From the NCBI RefSeq assembly GCF_900108335.1, contig NZ_FNVT01000024.1:62001-126000 (forward strand): a stretch of 64,000 nt of DNA. Direction: 5' to 3'. Position 1 is the stretch's first letter. Every line of letters starts with the position of its first letter. Below the pieces are notes generated by a model. That model ran no database searches and was not told the DNA's origin. It saw nothing but the letters and a program-made list of their open reading frames with translations. A program made the translations under genes and the position numbers. This stretch comes from Nonomuraea solani (GTDB lineage: Bacteria > Actinomycetota > Actinomycetes > Streptosporangiales > Streptosporangiaceae). Below are positions 32,051 to 40,418 of the stretch, piece after piece.

Positions 32051-33501
32051 GATCGCGGCACCGGGGCCGTCACCACGGGCCGCCGAGGGTGGGGCTCCAG
32101 CGGCAGGACGTCGGCCGTCTCCAGCAGCCACCGCAGCACCGCGTCCCGCAGCCGCCCTTCGACGTCCGCGACCTCGGGCCGCCCGGCCAGGTTCACCAGC
32201 TCACCCGGATCGGCCTCGCGGTCGTAGAGCTCCGGTGGGGCGTAGAGCCGGTGGACGTAGGACCACCGCCGGTCGCGCACCGCGACGGCCTTGCCCACCA
32301 GCGACGGCTCCGCGTGCTGGAGGTCGGTCTTGGCGTCGTACGGGAAGGGCGCGTTCTCGAACTGCGGCTCCTCCTCGACGGTGAACCCGCCCTCGCTGAA
32401 GGCCAGCGATCGATGCTCGCCGGTGTCCCCCCGCAACCGCGGCACCAGGCTGCGGCCGTAGTGGCGATGGGTGTCGTCGGGCACCCCGGCCAGGTCGAGC
32501 AGCGTGGGGAACACGTCGATCAGCTCCACCATGTCGTCCACCACCACGCCCTCGGGAATGCCAGGACCGGCGAGGACGAGCGGGTTGCGCAGGATGTTCG
32601 AGGTCATCGACGTCGGCCACTTCTCCACCAGGCCGTAGTCGCCGAGGTATTCGCCATGGTCGGCGAAGAAGGCGGTGATGGTGTCGTCGGCCGCTCCGGC
32701 GGCGGCGACCGCGGCGAGCACGCGGCCCAGGTGGGCGTCCATGCGGCTGATCATCGCGTAGTAGGCCGCGGTCACCTCCCGCCAGGTCTCGGGCGGGACG
32801 TCCTCGATCCCGTACGCCGCGCGGATCGCCTGGTGGAAGCGCGGCTCGGGGCCGTCCTGCGGGCCGGGCACGGGCGCCGGGTCCGGCATGGCGGCGGGGT
32901 CGTACATCGAGTGCCACGGCTCCCGCGACCGGAACGGCACGTGCGGCGCGAGCAGCGGCACGAACAGCACCCACGGCTCCGGCGGCCGGGTCGCCAGCCA
33001 CCGTTCGGCGGTCCGGATCGCGGCCTCGTCGAAGTCGACGCTCTCCGCGTCGTCCTCCTTGCCCGCGAGGAACAGCCGCGCCGCCACCTCGTCGCGGTAG
33101 GTGAGATCCTTGGCCCACCGCATCCCCGTGGGCGGAACCGAGAAACCGTACGCGTCCACACTCTCTTCCGTCGCGCCCGGCGCGAAGGTGTCGCCGCGTT
33201 CGCCTGCCCAGACGACCTCGTACCCGTTGTCCTTGAAGGTCTTGAGGAAGTTGGGTTCGCCGGATTCGAGGAGGTAGGTCAGGGATCGGTGCCCGCGCAC
33301 GTGCGGATACCAGCCGGTCAGGAACGACGCCCGGCTGGGCGAGCAGACGGGGTGCTGCGCGTACGCGTTGGAGAACCGCGCGCCGCGGGCGGCGAGGGCG
33401 TCGATGACCGGCGTGGACACGACGTCGTTGCCGAAGGCGCCGACCGCGTCGGCCCGCAACTGGTCGGGGACGAAGACGACGACGTTGGGCCGCGCTTTCA
33501 C
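32047..33501 (-). CDS. Cytoplasmic sulfatase (type I, formylglycine)
   Basis: 484 residues from GTG 33501 (AGGAGGCATC just upstream), overlapping the previous stop. N-terminal metal site NVVVFVPDQLRAD, then VCSPSRASFLTG with the CxPSR motif whose Cys becomes formylglycine, and TITAFFADHGEYLGDYGLVEKW for the second metal/catalytic set. The C-terminus has YDREADPGELVNLAG, typical of the choline-sulfatase/arylsulfatase A superfamily. No signal peptide, so it acts inside the cell on imported substrate. Confidence 0.94.
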   Translation of the reverse strand: MKARPNVVVFVPDQLRADAVGAFGNDVVSTPVIDALAARGARFSNAYAQHPVCSPSRASFLTGWYPHVRGHRSLTYLLESGEPNFLKTFKDNGYEVVWAGERGDTFAPGATEESVDAYGFSVPPTGMRWAKDLTYRDEVAARLFLAGKEDDAESVDFDEAAIRTAERWLATRPPEPWVLFVPLLAPHVPFRSREPWHSMYDPAAMPDPAPVPGPQDGPEPRFHQAIRAAYGIEDVPPETWREVTAAYYAMISRMDAHLGRVLAAVAAAGAADDTITAFFADHGEYLGDYGLVEKWPTSMTSNILRNPLVLAGPGIPEGVVVDDMVELIDVFPTLLDLAGVPDDTHRHYGRSLVPRLRGDTGEHRSLAFSEGGFTVEEEPQFENAPFPYDAKTDLQHAEPSLVGKAVAVRDRRWSYVHRLYAPPELYDREADPGELVNLAGRPEVADVEGRLRDAVLRWLLETADVLPLEPHPRRPVVTAPVPRS

Positions 33502-35066
33502 GATGCCTCCTGGTTCTTGACCTTGAACCGGCGGGCCAGGGCCGCGTGCCGGCCCGGCGGCCACGGTTCGTCGGGAGCGTGCCAGGACACCCGCACCGCG
33601 CCCGGCACGGACGCCAGCCGCTTTTCGAGGTCGTCGGCCAGGTGCCCGCGCCCAGTGGCGCGCAGGTGCTCGGCGTAGCGGGCCGGGTCGTTGTAGTAGG
33701 TGGGCCCGACGTGGAGCGTGGTCATCATCGGGTCGGGCAGGGCGCCGGGCCCGCCGGTGTGGGTCCACGTCCACTCGGCCAGCAGCGCGCGCATCCGCGT
33801 GCCGAGCTCGGGCGACTCGGGCAGCAGGTCGCGGGTCAGGTGAGGGTCGCTGGTGACGTCGAAACACTGCTCCCACTCGGCGCGGAAGGCCCCGGGGTGG
33901 AAGGTGCGGATGTAGAGGTGGTCGCGGGTGCGCACGGCCCGCTGGTACGAGTGCGCGCCATGGCCGAGCACCAGGTAGTCGCGGGAGCCGATCTCCGCAC
34001 CGCGTACCGCGTCGGCGAACGACGTGCCCTGCCAGCCCTCCGGCACCGGAATGTCCAGAAGGTCGCAGAGCGTCGGGGCGAGGTCGATGTTGTAGAGCAG
34101 GCTGTTGTTACGCCTGGCCGAAGGCGGCAGCCGGTCGGTCAGGCCCGGCCAGTGGACCACGAGCGGCACCCGCTGGATGGGCTCACTGGCCAGGCCGTGC
34201 TCGGCGTACTGGCCGTTCTCGCCGAACGCCTCGCCGTGGTCGGCGCTGACGATGATCGCGGTGTCCTCGTGGATGCCCAGCTCCTCCAGCGTGCGCAGCA
34301 GCTCGCCGAAGTGCTCGTCCCAGTACAGGATGGAGCCGTCAAAGCCGTTGACGAGCTTCTCGAAGTCGGCGCGGTCGCGGATGGCGTCGGGCATGGTGTC
34401 CGGGGTGCCGGAGTCGCGCGGGCCGACGAAATAGTGCAGGTCCAGGGCGCTGCGCGGGCCGTAGATCTCGGCGTGGGCCTCGATCGTCTCCTGGTCGGGC
34501 CAGGCCGGTGGCGGGCCCAGCGCGGCGGCGCGGTCCGCGTACTCGGCCGGGGCCAGGTAGGGGGTGTGCGGATCCCAGTACGTCAGGTGCAGGTACCAGT
34601 CGTCCTGGTCGGCGTGGCGGCGGATCCAGTCGAGGGCCGCGGCGTTGACCTCGTCCGCCTGCTCGTCGTTGAGCTGGTCGGTGGCGCGGATCGACTCCCG
34701 GAAGTTGCCCAGGAAGTGGTAGGCCCGGTGGCGTTCGGCGAACATCGACACGGCGGCGGTGTAGTAGCCGCCCTGCTGCAGCCGCTGGCCCAGCAGCGGC
34801 CGCTCGGGATGGGGCCCGTGGCCGCTGTCGAGCCGGTAGCGGGCGGCCTCACCGAAGTGCCCGATGACGCCGTTGGTGATGCCGAACTGGCCGCTGGTCA
34901 GCGCCGTGCGCGAGGGCAGGCAGGGCGAGTCGGAACAGTAATAGCGCTCGAACACCACCGACCGCTCGGCCAGCGCCGCCAGGTTCGGGGTGGTGTCGCG
35001 GTGGTAGCCGTACGGGGCGGTGTGGTCGGCCCGGAGGGTGTCGACGTCGACGTAGATGATCCGCAT
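33498..35066 (-). CDS. Second cytoplasmic sulfatase (type I)
   Basis: 522 residues from ATG 35066; GTG 35078 lies inside the transporter gene and is less likely. Metal site IIYVDVDTLRADHTAPYGYHRDTTP, then DSPCLPSRTALTSGQFG with the CxPSR formylglycine motif, and AIIVSADHGEAFGENGQYAEHG. The sequence differs enough from the gene at 32047 to suggest a different sulfated position or sugar. No signal peptide. Coupled at both ends: one base after the transporter stop and GTGA overlap with the next sulfatase. Confidence 0.93.
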   Translation of the reverse strand: MRIIYVDVDTLRADHTAPYGYHRDTTPNLAALAERSVVFERYYCSDSPCLPSRTALTSGQFGITNGVIGHFGEAARYRLDSGHGPHPERPLLGQRLQQGGYYTAAVSMFAERHRAYHFLGNFRESIRATDQLNDEQADEVNAAALDWIRRHADQDDWYLHLTYWDPHTPYLAPAEYADRAAALGPPPAWPDQETIEAHAEIYGPRSALDLHYFVGPRDSGTPDTMPDAIRDRADFEKLVNGFDGSILYWDEHFGELLRTLEELGIHEDTAIIVSADHGEAFGENGQYAEHGLASEPIQRVPLVVHWPGLTDRLPPSARRNNSLLYNIDLAPTLCDLLDIPVPEGWQGTSFADAVRGAEIGSRDYLVLGHGAHSYQRAVRTRDHLYIRTFHPGAFRAEWEQCFDVTSDPHLTRDLLPESPELGTRMRALLAEWTWTHTGGPGALPDPMMTTLHVGPTYYNDPARYAEHLRATGRGHLADDLEKRLASVPGAVRVSWHAPDEPWPPGRHAALARRFKVKNQEAS

Positions 35067-35067
35067 G

Positions 35068-37086
35068 TCACAGCTCACCGGGAAAGTGGCAGGCCACGTG
35101 GGCTCCGTTCGGGGTGGGGCTCAGCGCCGGCCGCTGCTCGGCGCAGACGGTCCGGTCACTGTGGACGAGGGGGCCGATGGGGCATCGGGTACGGAACCGG
35201 CAGCCGGCCGGCGGGTCCTTGGGGCTGGGCAGATCCCCTCGGAGCACGATCCGTTCCCGCTGCTTGGCCGCCGGGTCCGGGATGGGCGACGAGGCCAGCA
35301 GGGCCGCCGTGTACGGGTGCCCCGGACTGCCGTACACCGTGGCGACGTCGCCGGTCTCGACGATGCCACCCAGGTACATGACGGCGACCCGGTCACTGAG
35401 GTGCCGCACCACGGACAGGTCGTGGGCGATGAACAGGTAGCCGAGGTCGAGCTCGTCGCGCAGCGACTCCAGCAGGTTGATGATCTGCGCCTGGATCGAG
35501 ACGTCCAGCGCGGAGACGGGTTCGTCGAGGACGAGCAGCTCGGGGCGGGCGGCGAGGGCCCTGGCGATCCCCACCCGCTGGCGCTGCCCGCCGGAGAAGG
35601 CGTACGGCAGCCGTTCGAGGTGCCGGGCGTTGAGGCCGACCCGTTCCAGCAGCCGCACCGACTCGTCGTAGCGCTGGGCGGCGGGCGTCCCGACGGCTTC
35701 GAGTGCCTCGTCGATCGACTCCCTGATGGTGCGGCGCGGGTTGAGGGAGGCGCTGGGGTCCTGGAAGACGTACTGTACGGCGTCACGGTCGCGCAGGGTG
35801 ATGGTCCCGGACGCGGGTTCGTTGATGCCGACGATCGCGCGCGCGAGGGTCGACTTGCCGCAACCGGACTCCCCCACCAGGCCGAGGGTCTCCCCGGCGC
35901 GGACGTGCAGCGACACCCCATCGACGGCGTAGACCGGCTCGGGGCGCCGCCACAGGCTCTTCCGGCCGCCCGCGACGTCGATCCGCAGGTCGGCGATCTC
36001 CAGGATCGGCCGCGTGCCCGGGTCGGCGCGCCGCCGGTCGTGCGCCGCCTCCGCGACGAGGGCCGGAATCGGCTCGCCACCGGCGGTGACGTGACAGGCG
36101 GCGAAGTGGTCGGCGCCGACCGTGGTGAGATCGGGCATCGACTCGCCGCAGACGTCGGTGGCCAGGCGGCAGCGGGGCTGGAAGGGGCAGCCGGGCGGCG
36201 GCTGGGCCGGGTCCGGCGGCGTGCCGGGGATCGACGGCAGCCGCCGGGTCCCGGCGCTCTCGTCGATCCGGGGCATGGCGGCCAGCAGATCATGCGTGTA
36301 CGGCGACCGCGGCGCCGGGAACACCTCGGCCACGGATCCGCGTTCGAGCACCCGGCCGCCGTACATCACGACGATCCGGTCGCAGGTCTCCGCCACGACG
36401 CCCATGTCATGGGTGATCATGAGGACGGCGACGCCCAGCTCGCTGCGCAGCCGCCCGAGGAGCCGCAGGATCTGCGCCTGGATCGTCACGTCCAGCGCCG
36501 TGGTCGGCTCGTCGGCGATGAGCAGCGACGGATTGTTCGCCAGCGCGATGGCGATGACCACGCGCTGCCGCATCCCGCCGGAGAACTGGTGCGGATAGTC
36601 GTCCGCCCGGCGTCGCGCGTCGGGAATGCCCACCTGCTCCAGCAGTTCGAGCGCGCGTTCCCGGGCGGCGGCGCGGCCCATGCCGTGCACGGTCAGGGCC
36701 TCGCTGATCTGGTCGCGTACCGTCATGACGGGGTTGAGCGCCGACTGGGGGTCCTGGAAGACCAGGCCGATCTCCTTGCCGCGGATCTCGCGCAGCGCCT
36801 TCGGGGACAGCTCGCGCAGGTCGCGTCCCCGGTAGCCGATCTCACCGGCGACGACGTGCCCCGGCTCGTGGACCATGCCGAGGATCGAGCGGGCGGTGAC
36901 CGACTTGCCCGATCCGGACTCGCCGACGATGCCGACGATCTCGCCGGGCGCGATCTCGAACGAGACGTCGTCGACGGCGCGGACGACGCCCTCCGGGGTA
37001 CGGAACTCGGTGCGCAGCCCGGTGACGCGCAGCAGCGGCGCGTTGCCGACGGCCGGACCGGCGGATGCTGGGGCTGTGGAGGTCAT
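35068..37086 (-). CDS. Fused dipeptide/oligopeptide-type ABC importer ATPases (DppD-DppF fusion)
   Basis: 672 residues from ATG 37086, overlapping the permease stop (ATGA). Two complete ATPase cassettes in one chain: first with GESGSGKSVTARSI, FSGGMRQRVVIAIAL, LLIADEPTTALDVTIQ and the CPFQPRCRLATDVC tail; second with GESGCGKSTLARAI, FSGGQRQRVGIARAL, LLVLDEPVSALDVSIQ and CRFRTRCPIG. The cysteine-rich tails are usual for oligopeptide importer ATPases. In this class the two subunits are often separate; the fusion occurs in some actinobacteria. Confidence 0.95.
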   Translation of the reverse strand: MTSTAPASAGPAVGNAPLLRVTGLRTEFRTPEGVVRAVDDVSFEIAPGEIVGIVGESGSGKSVTARSILGMVHEPGHVVAGEIGYRGRDLRELSPKALREIRGKEIGLVFQDPQSALNPVMTVRDQISEALTVHGMGRAAARERALELLEQVGIPDARRRADDYPHQFSGGMRQRVVIAIALANNPSLLIADEPTTALDVTIQAQILRLLGRLRSELGVAVLMITHDMGVVAETCDRIVVMYGGRVLERGSVAEVFPAPRSPYTHDLLAAMPRIDESAGTRRLPSIPGTPPDPAQPPPGCPFQPRCRLATDVCGESMPDLTTVGADHFAACHVTAGGEPIPALVAEAAHDRRRADPGTRPILEIADLRIDVAGGRKSLWRRPEPVYAVDGVSLHVRAGETLGLVGESGCGKSTLARAIVGINEPASGTITLRDRDAVQYVFQDPSASLNPRRTIRESIDEALEAVGTPAAQRYDESVRLLERVGLNARHLERLPYAFSGGQRQRVGIARALAARPELLVLDEPVSALDVSIQAQIINLLESLRDELDLGYLFIAHDLSVVRHLSDRVAVMYLGGIVETGDVATVYGSPGHPYTAALLASSPIPDPAAKQRERIVLRGDLPSPKDPPAGCRFRTRCPIGPLVHSDRTVCAEQRPALSPTPNGAHVACHFPGEL

Positions 37087-37934
37087 CTCTTGATCGCCGC
37101 CTCGTTCAGAGCGTCGGACAGGAGGGTGAAGGACAGCGCCAGGAGCAGCAGCACCAGTCCGGGTCCGAGCACGTAGTTGGGGTGCGTGGTGGCGTAGCGG
37201 GCGCCGACGTTGAGCATCGCGCCGAGCGACGGCGCGGGCGGTTCGATGCCGAGGCCGACGATGCTCAGCCCGGCCTCGATGAAGATGGCGACCACCATGA
37301 AGATCGCCGTCTGGACCAGCAGCGGGTCGACGATGTTCGGCAGGATGTGGCGGCGGACGCGGCGGCCGGCCGGGACGCGGAGGATGCGCGCGGCCAGAAC
37401 GTAGTCGCGGTCCTGCTCCGCGAGCAGCCCCGCCCTGGCCATCCGGCCGAAGCCGGGCAGCCCGGCGAAGACGAGCGCGAAGAACAGCGCCCACCATCCC
37501 TGGCCGATGATCATGACGATGATCACGCCGAGGACCAGGCCGGGGAAGCCGAGGATGATGTCGAGCAGCCGCTGCGTGAAGGCGCCGAGCACCTTCGACA
37601 CCGCCCCGGACAGGCCCATCAGCGTGCCGATGACGAGGCTGACGGGCACCGCCGTGAGAATGAGGCTCAGGTCGGTGCGCAGTCCGTAGACCGTGCGGAC
37701 CAGGATGTCGCGCCCCAGTTCGTCGGTGCCGAACAGGTGCCCCGCGCCGGCCCCGGCCAGGGTCGCCGACGACTGCTGGTCGTAGCCGCCGGGGCCGATC
37801 AGCGGCGCGGCCAGGGCGACCAGGACGAGGGCGATGAGGATTCCCGCGCCGATGAGGCCGCGCGGGCCGCGGAAGGCGCGGGCGTACCTGACGAGCGTCT
37901 GGTTGCGTCGATGGGTGACGGGGACGGTGGTCAT
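37083..37934 (-). CDS. ABC importer permease, DppC-like
   Basis: 283 residues. N-terminal cytoplasmic basic stretch and first helix (GAGILIALVLVALAAPLIGPG), then HLFGTDELGRDILVRTVYGLRTDL, the hallmark of DppC/OppC, and the EAA loop around GFGRMARAGLLAEQDRDYVLAA. About six helices. Partner of the permease at 37931 with coupled overlap; neighbours suggest the transported ligand is a sulfated oligosaccharide or glycoconjugate rather than a peptide (inference). Confidence 0.95.
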   Translation of the reverse strand: MTTVPVTHRRNQTLVRYARAFRGPRGLIGAGILIALVLVALAAPLIGPGGYDQQSSATLAGAGAGHLFGTDELGRDILVRTVYGLRTDLSLILTAVPVSLVIGTLMGLSGAVSKVLGAFTQRLLDIILGFPGLVLGVIIVMIIGQGWWALFFALVFAGLPGFGRMARAGLLAEQDRDYVLAARILRVPAGRRVRRHILPNIVDPLLVQTAIFMVVAIFIEAGLSIVGLGIEPPAPSLGAMLNVGARYATTHPNYVLGPGLVLLLLALSFTLLSDALNEAAIKR

Positions 37935-38875
37935 TCCAGCCTCACTCGTGGGTCGAGGCGCGCCAGGCCGATCTCGGTGAGCAACTGCGCGGCGACGGCG
38001 ATCAGGACGGCGCCGACGATCAGCACCTGGACGACCGGGTAGTCGGCGGTCTGCGCCGACGACACGGCGAGCTGGCCCAGACCGTTGCGGGCGAAGATCG
38101 CCTCGATCACCACCGCGCCGGCGAGCAGGTCACCGAACCGGATGCCGATGGCGACCAGGGCGGGGCCGAGGCTGTTGCGCAGGACGTGGTGGGTGGCGAT
38201 CCGGCCGGACGGCACGCCCTTGGCCACGGCCAGGTCGACGAAGTCCTGCTGCCGTACCGCCCGCATCGACGTCTGGACGAGCCGGGCGATACCGGAGGCC
38301 GAGGCGAGCGACAGCGCGAGCGCGGGCAGGATCAAATACTGCACGCCGAGCTCGGCGTTCTCCGACAGCGGTATCTCACCGCTGGTCGGCAGGACCCGGA
38401 ACACGATGCCGAACAGCAGCACCATCAGCAGGCCGACCAGGAACCCGGGCGCCGCCAGCAGCAGCGTGTTGACGCTGTCGATGGCGGTGCGGAGCCAGGC
38501 CGCGCGGACGGTGCCCGCGACGAGCCCGATGCCCACCCCGATGATCACCATGAAGATCAGGGCCGCGAGGGCCAGCTCGACCGTGCTCTCCAGCCGCGTC
38601 CCGACCAGTTCGGCGACCGGCCTGCGGAACTGCAGGGACTGGCCGAGGTCGCCGGTGAACAGCCCTTTGATCCACTGGACGTACTGCTCGGCGATCGGCT
38701 GGTCCAGGCCCAGTTCGTGGCGGATCTGGGCGATCTGCTCCGGAGTCGCCTCCGGCCCCGCCACGGCCGCGGCCGGGTCGCCCGGCATCAGCCGTGGCAG
38801 GAGGAAGGCGATCAGGCTCGACGCGGCGAGCACGAGCGCGATGACCGGCAGGCGCCGGATGAGGAAGCGGATCAT
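37931..38875 (-). CDS. ABC importer permease, DppB-like
   Basis: 314 residues. N-terminal helix RRLPVIALVLAASSLIAFLLPRLMPGDPA followed by GLDQPIAEQYVQWIKGLFTGDLGQSLQ, the standard DppB opening, and an EAA loop region around TSMRAVRQQDFVDLAVAKGV. Six helices expected. Overlaps the binding-protein gene stop and the DppC-like start by 4 bp at each end. Confidence 0.95.
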   Translation of the reverse strand: MIRFLIRRLPVIALVLAASSLIAFLLPRLMPGDPAAAVAGPEATPEQIAQIRHELGLDQPIAEQYVQWIKGLFTGDLGQSLQFRRPVAELVGTRLESTVELALAALIFMVIIGVGIGLVAGTVRAAWLRTAIDSVNTLLLAAPGFLVGLLMVLLFGIVFRVLPTSGEIPLSENAELGVQYLILPALALSLASASGIARLVQTSMRAVRQQDFVDLAVAKGVPSGRIATHHVLRNSLGPALVAIGIRFGDLLAGAVVIEAIFARNGLGQLAVSSAQTADYPVVQVLIVGAVLIAVAAQLLTEIGLARLDPRVRLE

Positions 38876-40410
38876 TTCGCCGTGAGGCAGGCGCTCTGGA
38901 ACATGGATCCCATCGCGGTACGGATCACGCCGCTGACGTTCGCGGCCTGGACCGTGGTGACGGGGGCGGCCACGACCAGCTGGACGTTCGCCTGGTCGAC
39001 CATGTATTCGGTGAGCTTCTTCAGCGCATCAGGGCCGGTGTCCTTCGTCGCCGTGGTGACGGCCTTGGACAGCTTGGCGAACTCGGGGTCGTCGTACGAC
39101 AGCGAGTTGTTCTTCAGCCGGATCTGCGGCAGCACCGAGAGCAGGACCTGCGCCGACTGCCCGACGTTGGCCGCGTTGTTGAGGTAGGCCATGGTGAAGC
39201 CGGCGGTCGCCACCCGCTTCTGGTAGTCGCCGATGGCCAGCGCCTCACCCGTGACCTTGAGGCCCGCCGCCTGGAGGTTGTTGGCGATGACGCTGTACAT
39301 CGCGGCGAGGATGGGGTGCTGCAGATAGGTGAGGTCCACCGTCGCGCCCTCGGCGCCGGCGCTCGCGATCAGCTCCTTGGCCTTGGCCGGGTCGTAGGCG
39401 TAGTGGTTCGCCAGCTCCTTCGGGTAACCGGGGGCGGACTCCGGCCACATCAGCTCGCCGGTCTTGCCGAGGCCGCCGAAGACCTGCTGGTTGATCCGCT
39501 CGCGGTCGATGGCGTACGCGATGGCCTGGCGCACCTCCTTCTTGTCCAGCGGCGCCTTGGAGGTGTCCATGCCGAACAGGTAGAAGATGCCGCCGCTCTT
39601 CTCCAGCGTGAACTTCTTGCCGTCGGCCGTGGTCATCGCGTCCTGCACGGTGAGACCGGAGGCGAGATGCACGCGGCCGGACTGCAGCGCGGCGATCTGG
39701 GCGGTGGAGTCGGCGATGACCGGGATCTCGACGCGGTCGAGCTTGGGCAGGCCGGGCTGCCAGTAGTCCGGGTTCTTCTTCAGCGTCATGGACGCGCCGG
39801 GGCGGTAGACGTCCAGGGTGAACGGCCCGGTGCCGACGAGCTTCTTGCCGGAGGCCATGTCGGCGTAGGTGTCGCGGTCGACGATCGGGGTGCCGTCGAG
39901 GATGGTCTGCGCCGACTGGGTCAGCGCCGTCGGCGAGGTGATGGTGACCGTGTCCGGCGCCGTGGCCGTGATCTTCCAGGTGGACACGATCGGCCCGAAG
40001 TTGGACGGGCTGCCCGCCTTGGTGACCTCGCTGAAGGTGTAGACCACGTCGTCGGCGGTGAACGCCCGCCCGGTGTGGAACTTGACCCCCTGGTTGAGGG
40101 TCAGCACGAGGGTCTTGTCGTCGTCCTCGAACGTCCAGCTCTTGGCCAGCAGCGGCTTGGGGTCGGGCGAGTCGTTGGTAAGGTACCAGAGCGGTTCGAC
40201 GATGTTGCGGACCCAGAAGACGTTCCCCGGGCGGCCGGTCAGGGCCGCGCTGGTGTCGGAGGGGCTGGCGAGGGCGCCGGTGAGGGTGCCGCCAGGCGTG
40301 CACGAGGCCGACTTGGCGGCGGCGCGGTCGGCCTGTTCGACGGCCGACTGGCAGGCGGTGGAGCCGAGCAGGGTGAGGGCGAGGACGACGGCTCCGGTCT
40401 TGTTTCTCAT
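38872..40410 (-). CDS. Extracellular solute-binding lipoprotein, family 5
   Basis: 512 residues from ATG 40410. Signal peptide with lipobox LLGSTAC, so anchored outside the membrane. Family-5 landmarks: PLLAKSWTFEDDDKTLVLTL, GVKFHTGRAFTADDVVYTF, PDYWQPGLPKLDRVEIPVI, KEVRQAIAYAIDRERINQQVF. It captures the substrate for the DppBC-DF transporter encoded next. Family 5 proteins bind peptides but also nickel, opines and oligosaccharides, so the family alone does not fix the ligand. Confidence 0.95.
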   Translation of the reverse strand: MRNKTGAVVLALTLLGSTACQSAVEQADRAAAKSASCTPGGTLTGALASPSDTSAALTGRPGNVFWVRNIVEPLWYLTNDSPDPKPLLAKSWTFEDDDKTLVLTLNQGVKFHTGRAFTADDVVYTFSEVTKAGSPSNFGPIVSTWKITATAPDTVTITSPTALTQSAQTILDGTPIVDRDTYADMASGKKLVGTGPFTLDVYRPGASMTLKKNPDYWQPGLPKLDRVEIPVIADSTAQIAALQSGRVHLASGLTVQDAMTTADGKKFTLEKSGGIFYLFGMDTSKAPLDKKEVRQAIAYAIDRERINQQVFGGLGKTGELMWPESAPGYPKELANHYAYDPAKAKELIASAGAEGATVDLTYLQHPILAAMYSVIANNLQAAGLKVTGEALAIGDYQKRVATAGFTMAYLNNAANVGQSAQVLLSVLPQIRLKNNSLSYDDPEFAKLSKAVTTATKDTGPDALKKLTEYMVDQANVQLVVAAPVTTVQAANVSGVIRTAMGSMFQSACLTAK

Positions 40411-40418
40411 GGGAGATC

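Noticed and set aside
35068..40410. Dipeptide uptake system taken at face value
   Set aside because: The transporter family is peptide-type, but all enzymes in the operon act on sulfated sugars, so peptide import is not assumed.
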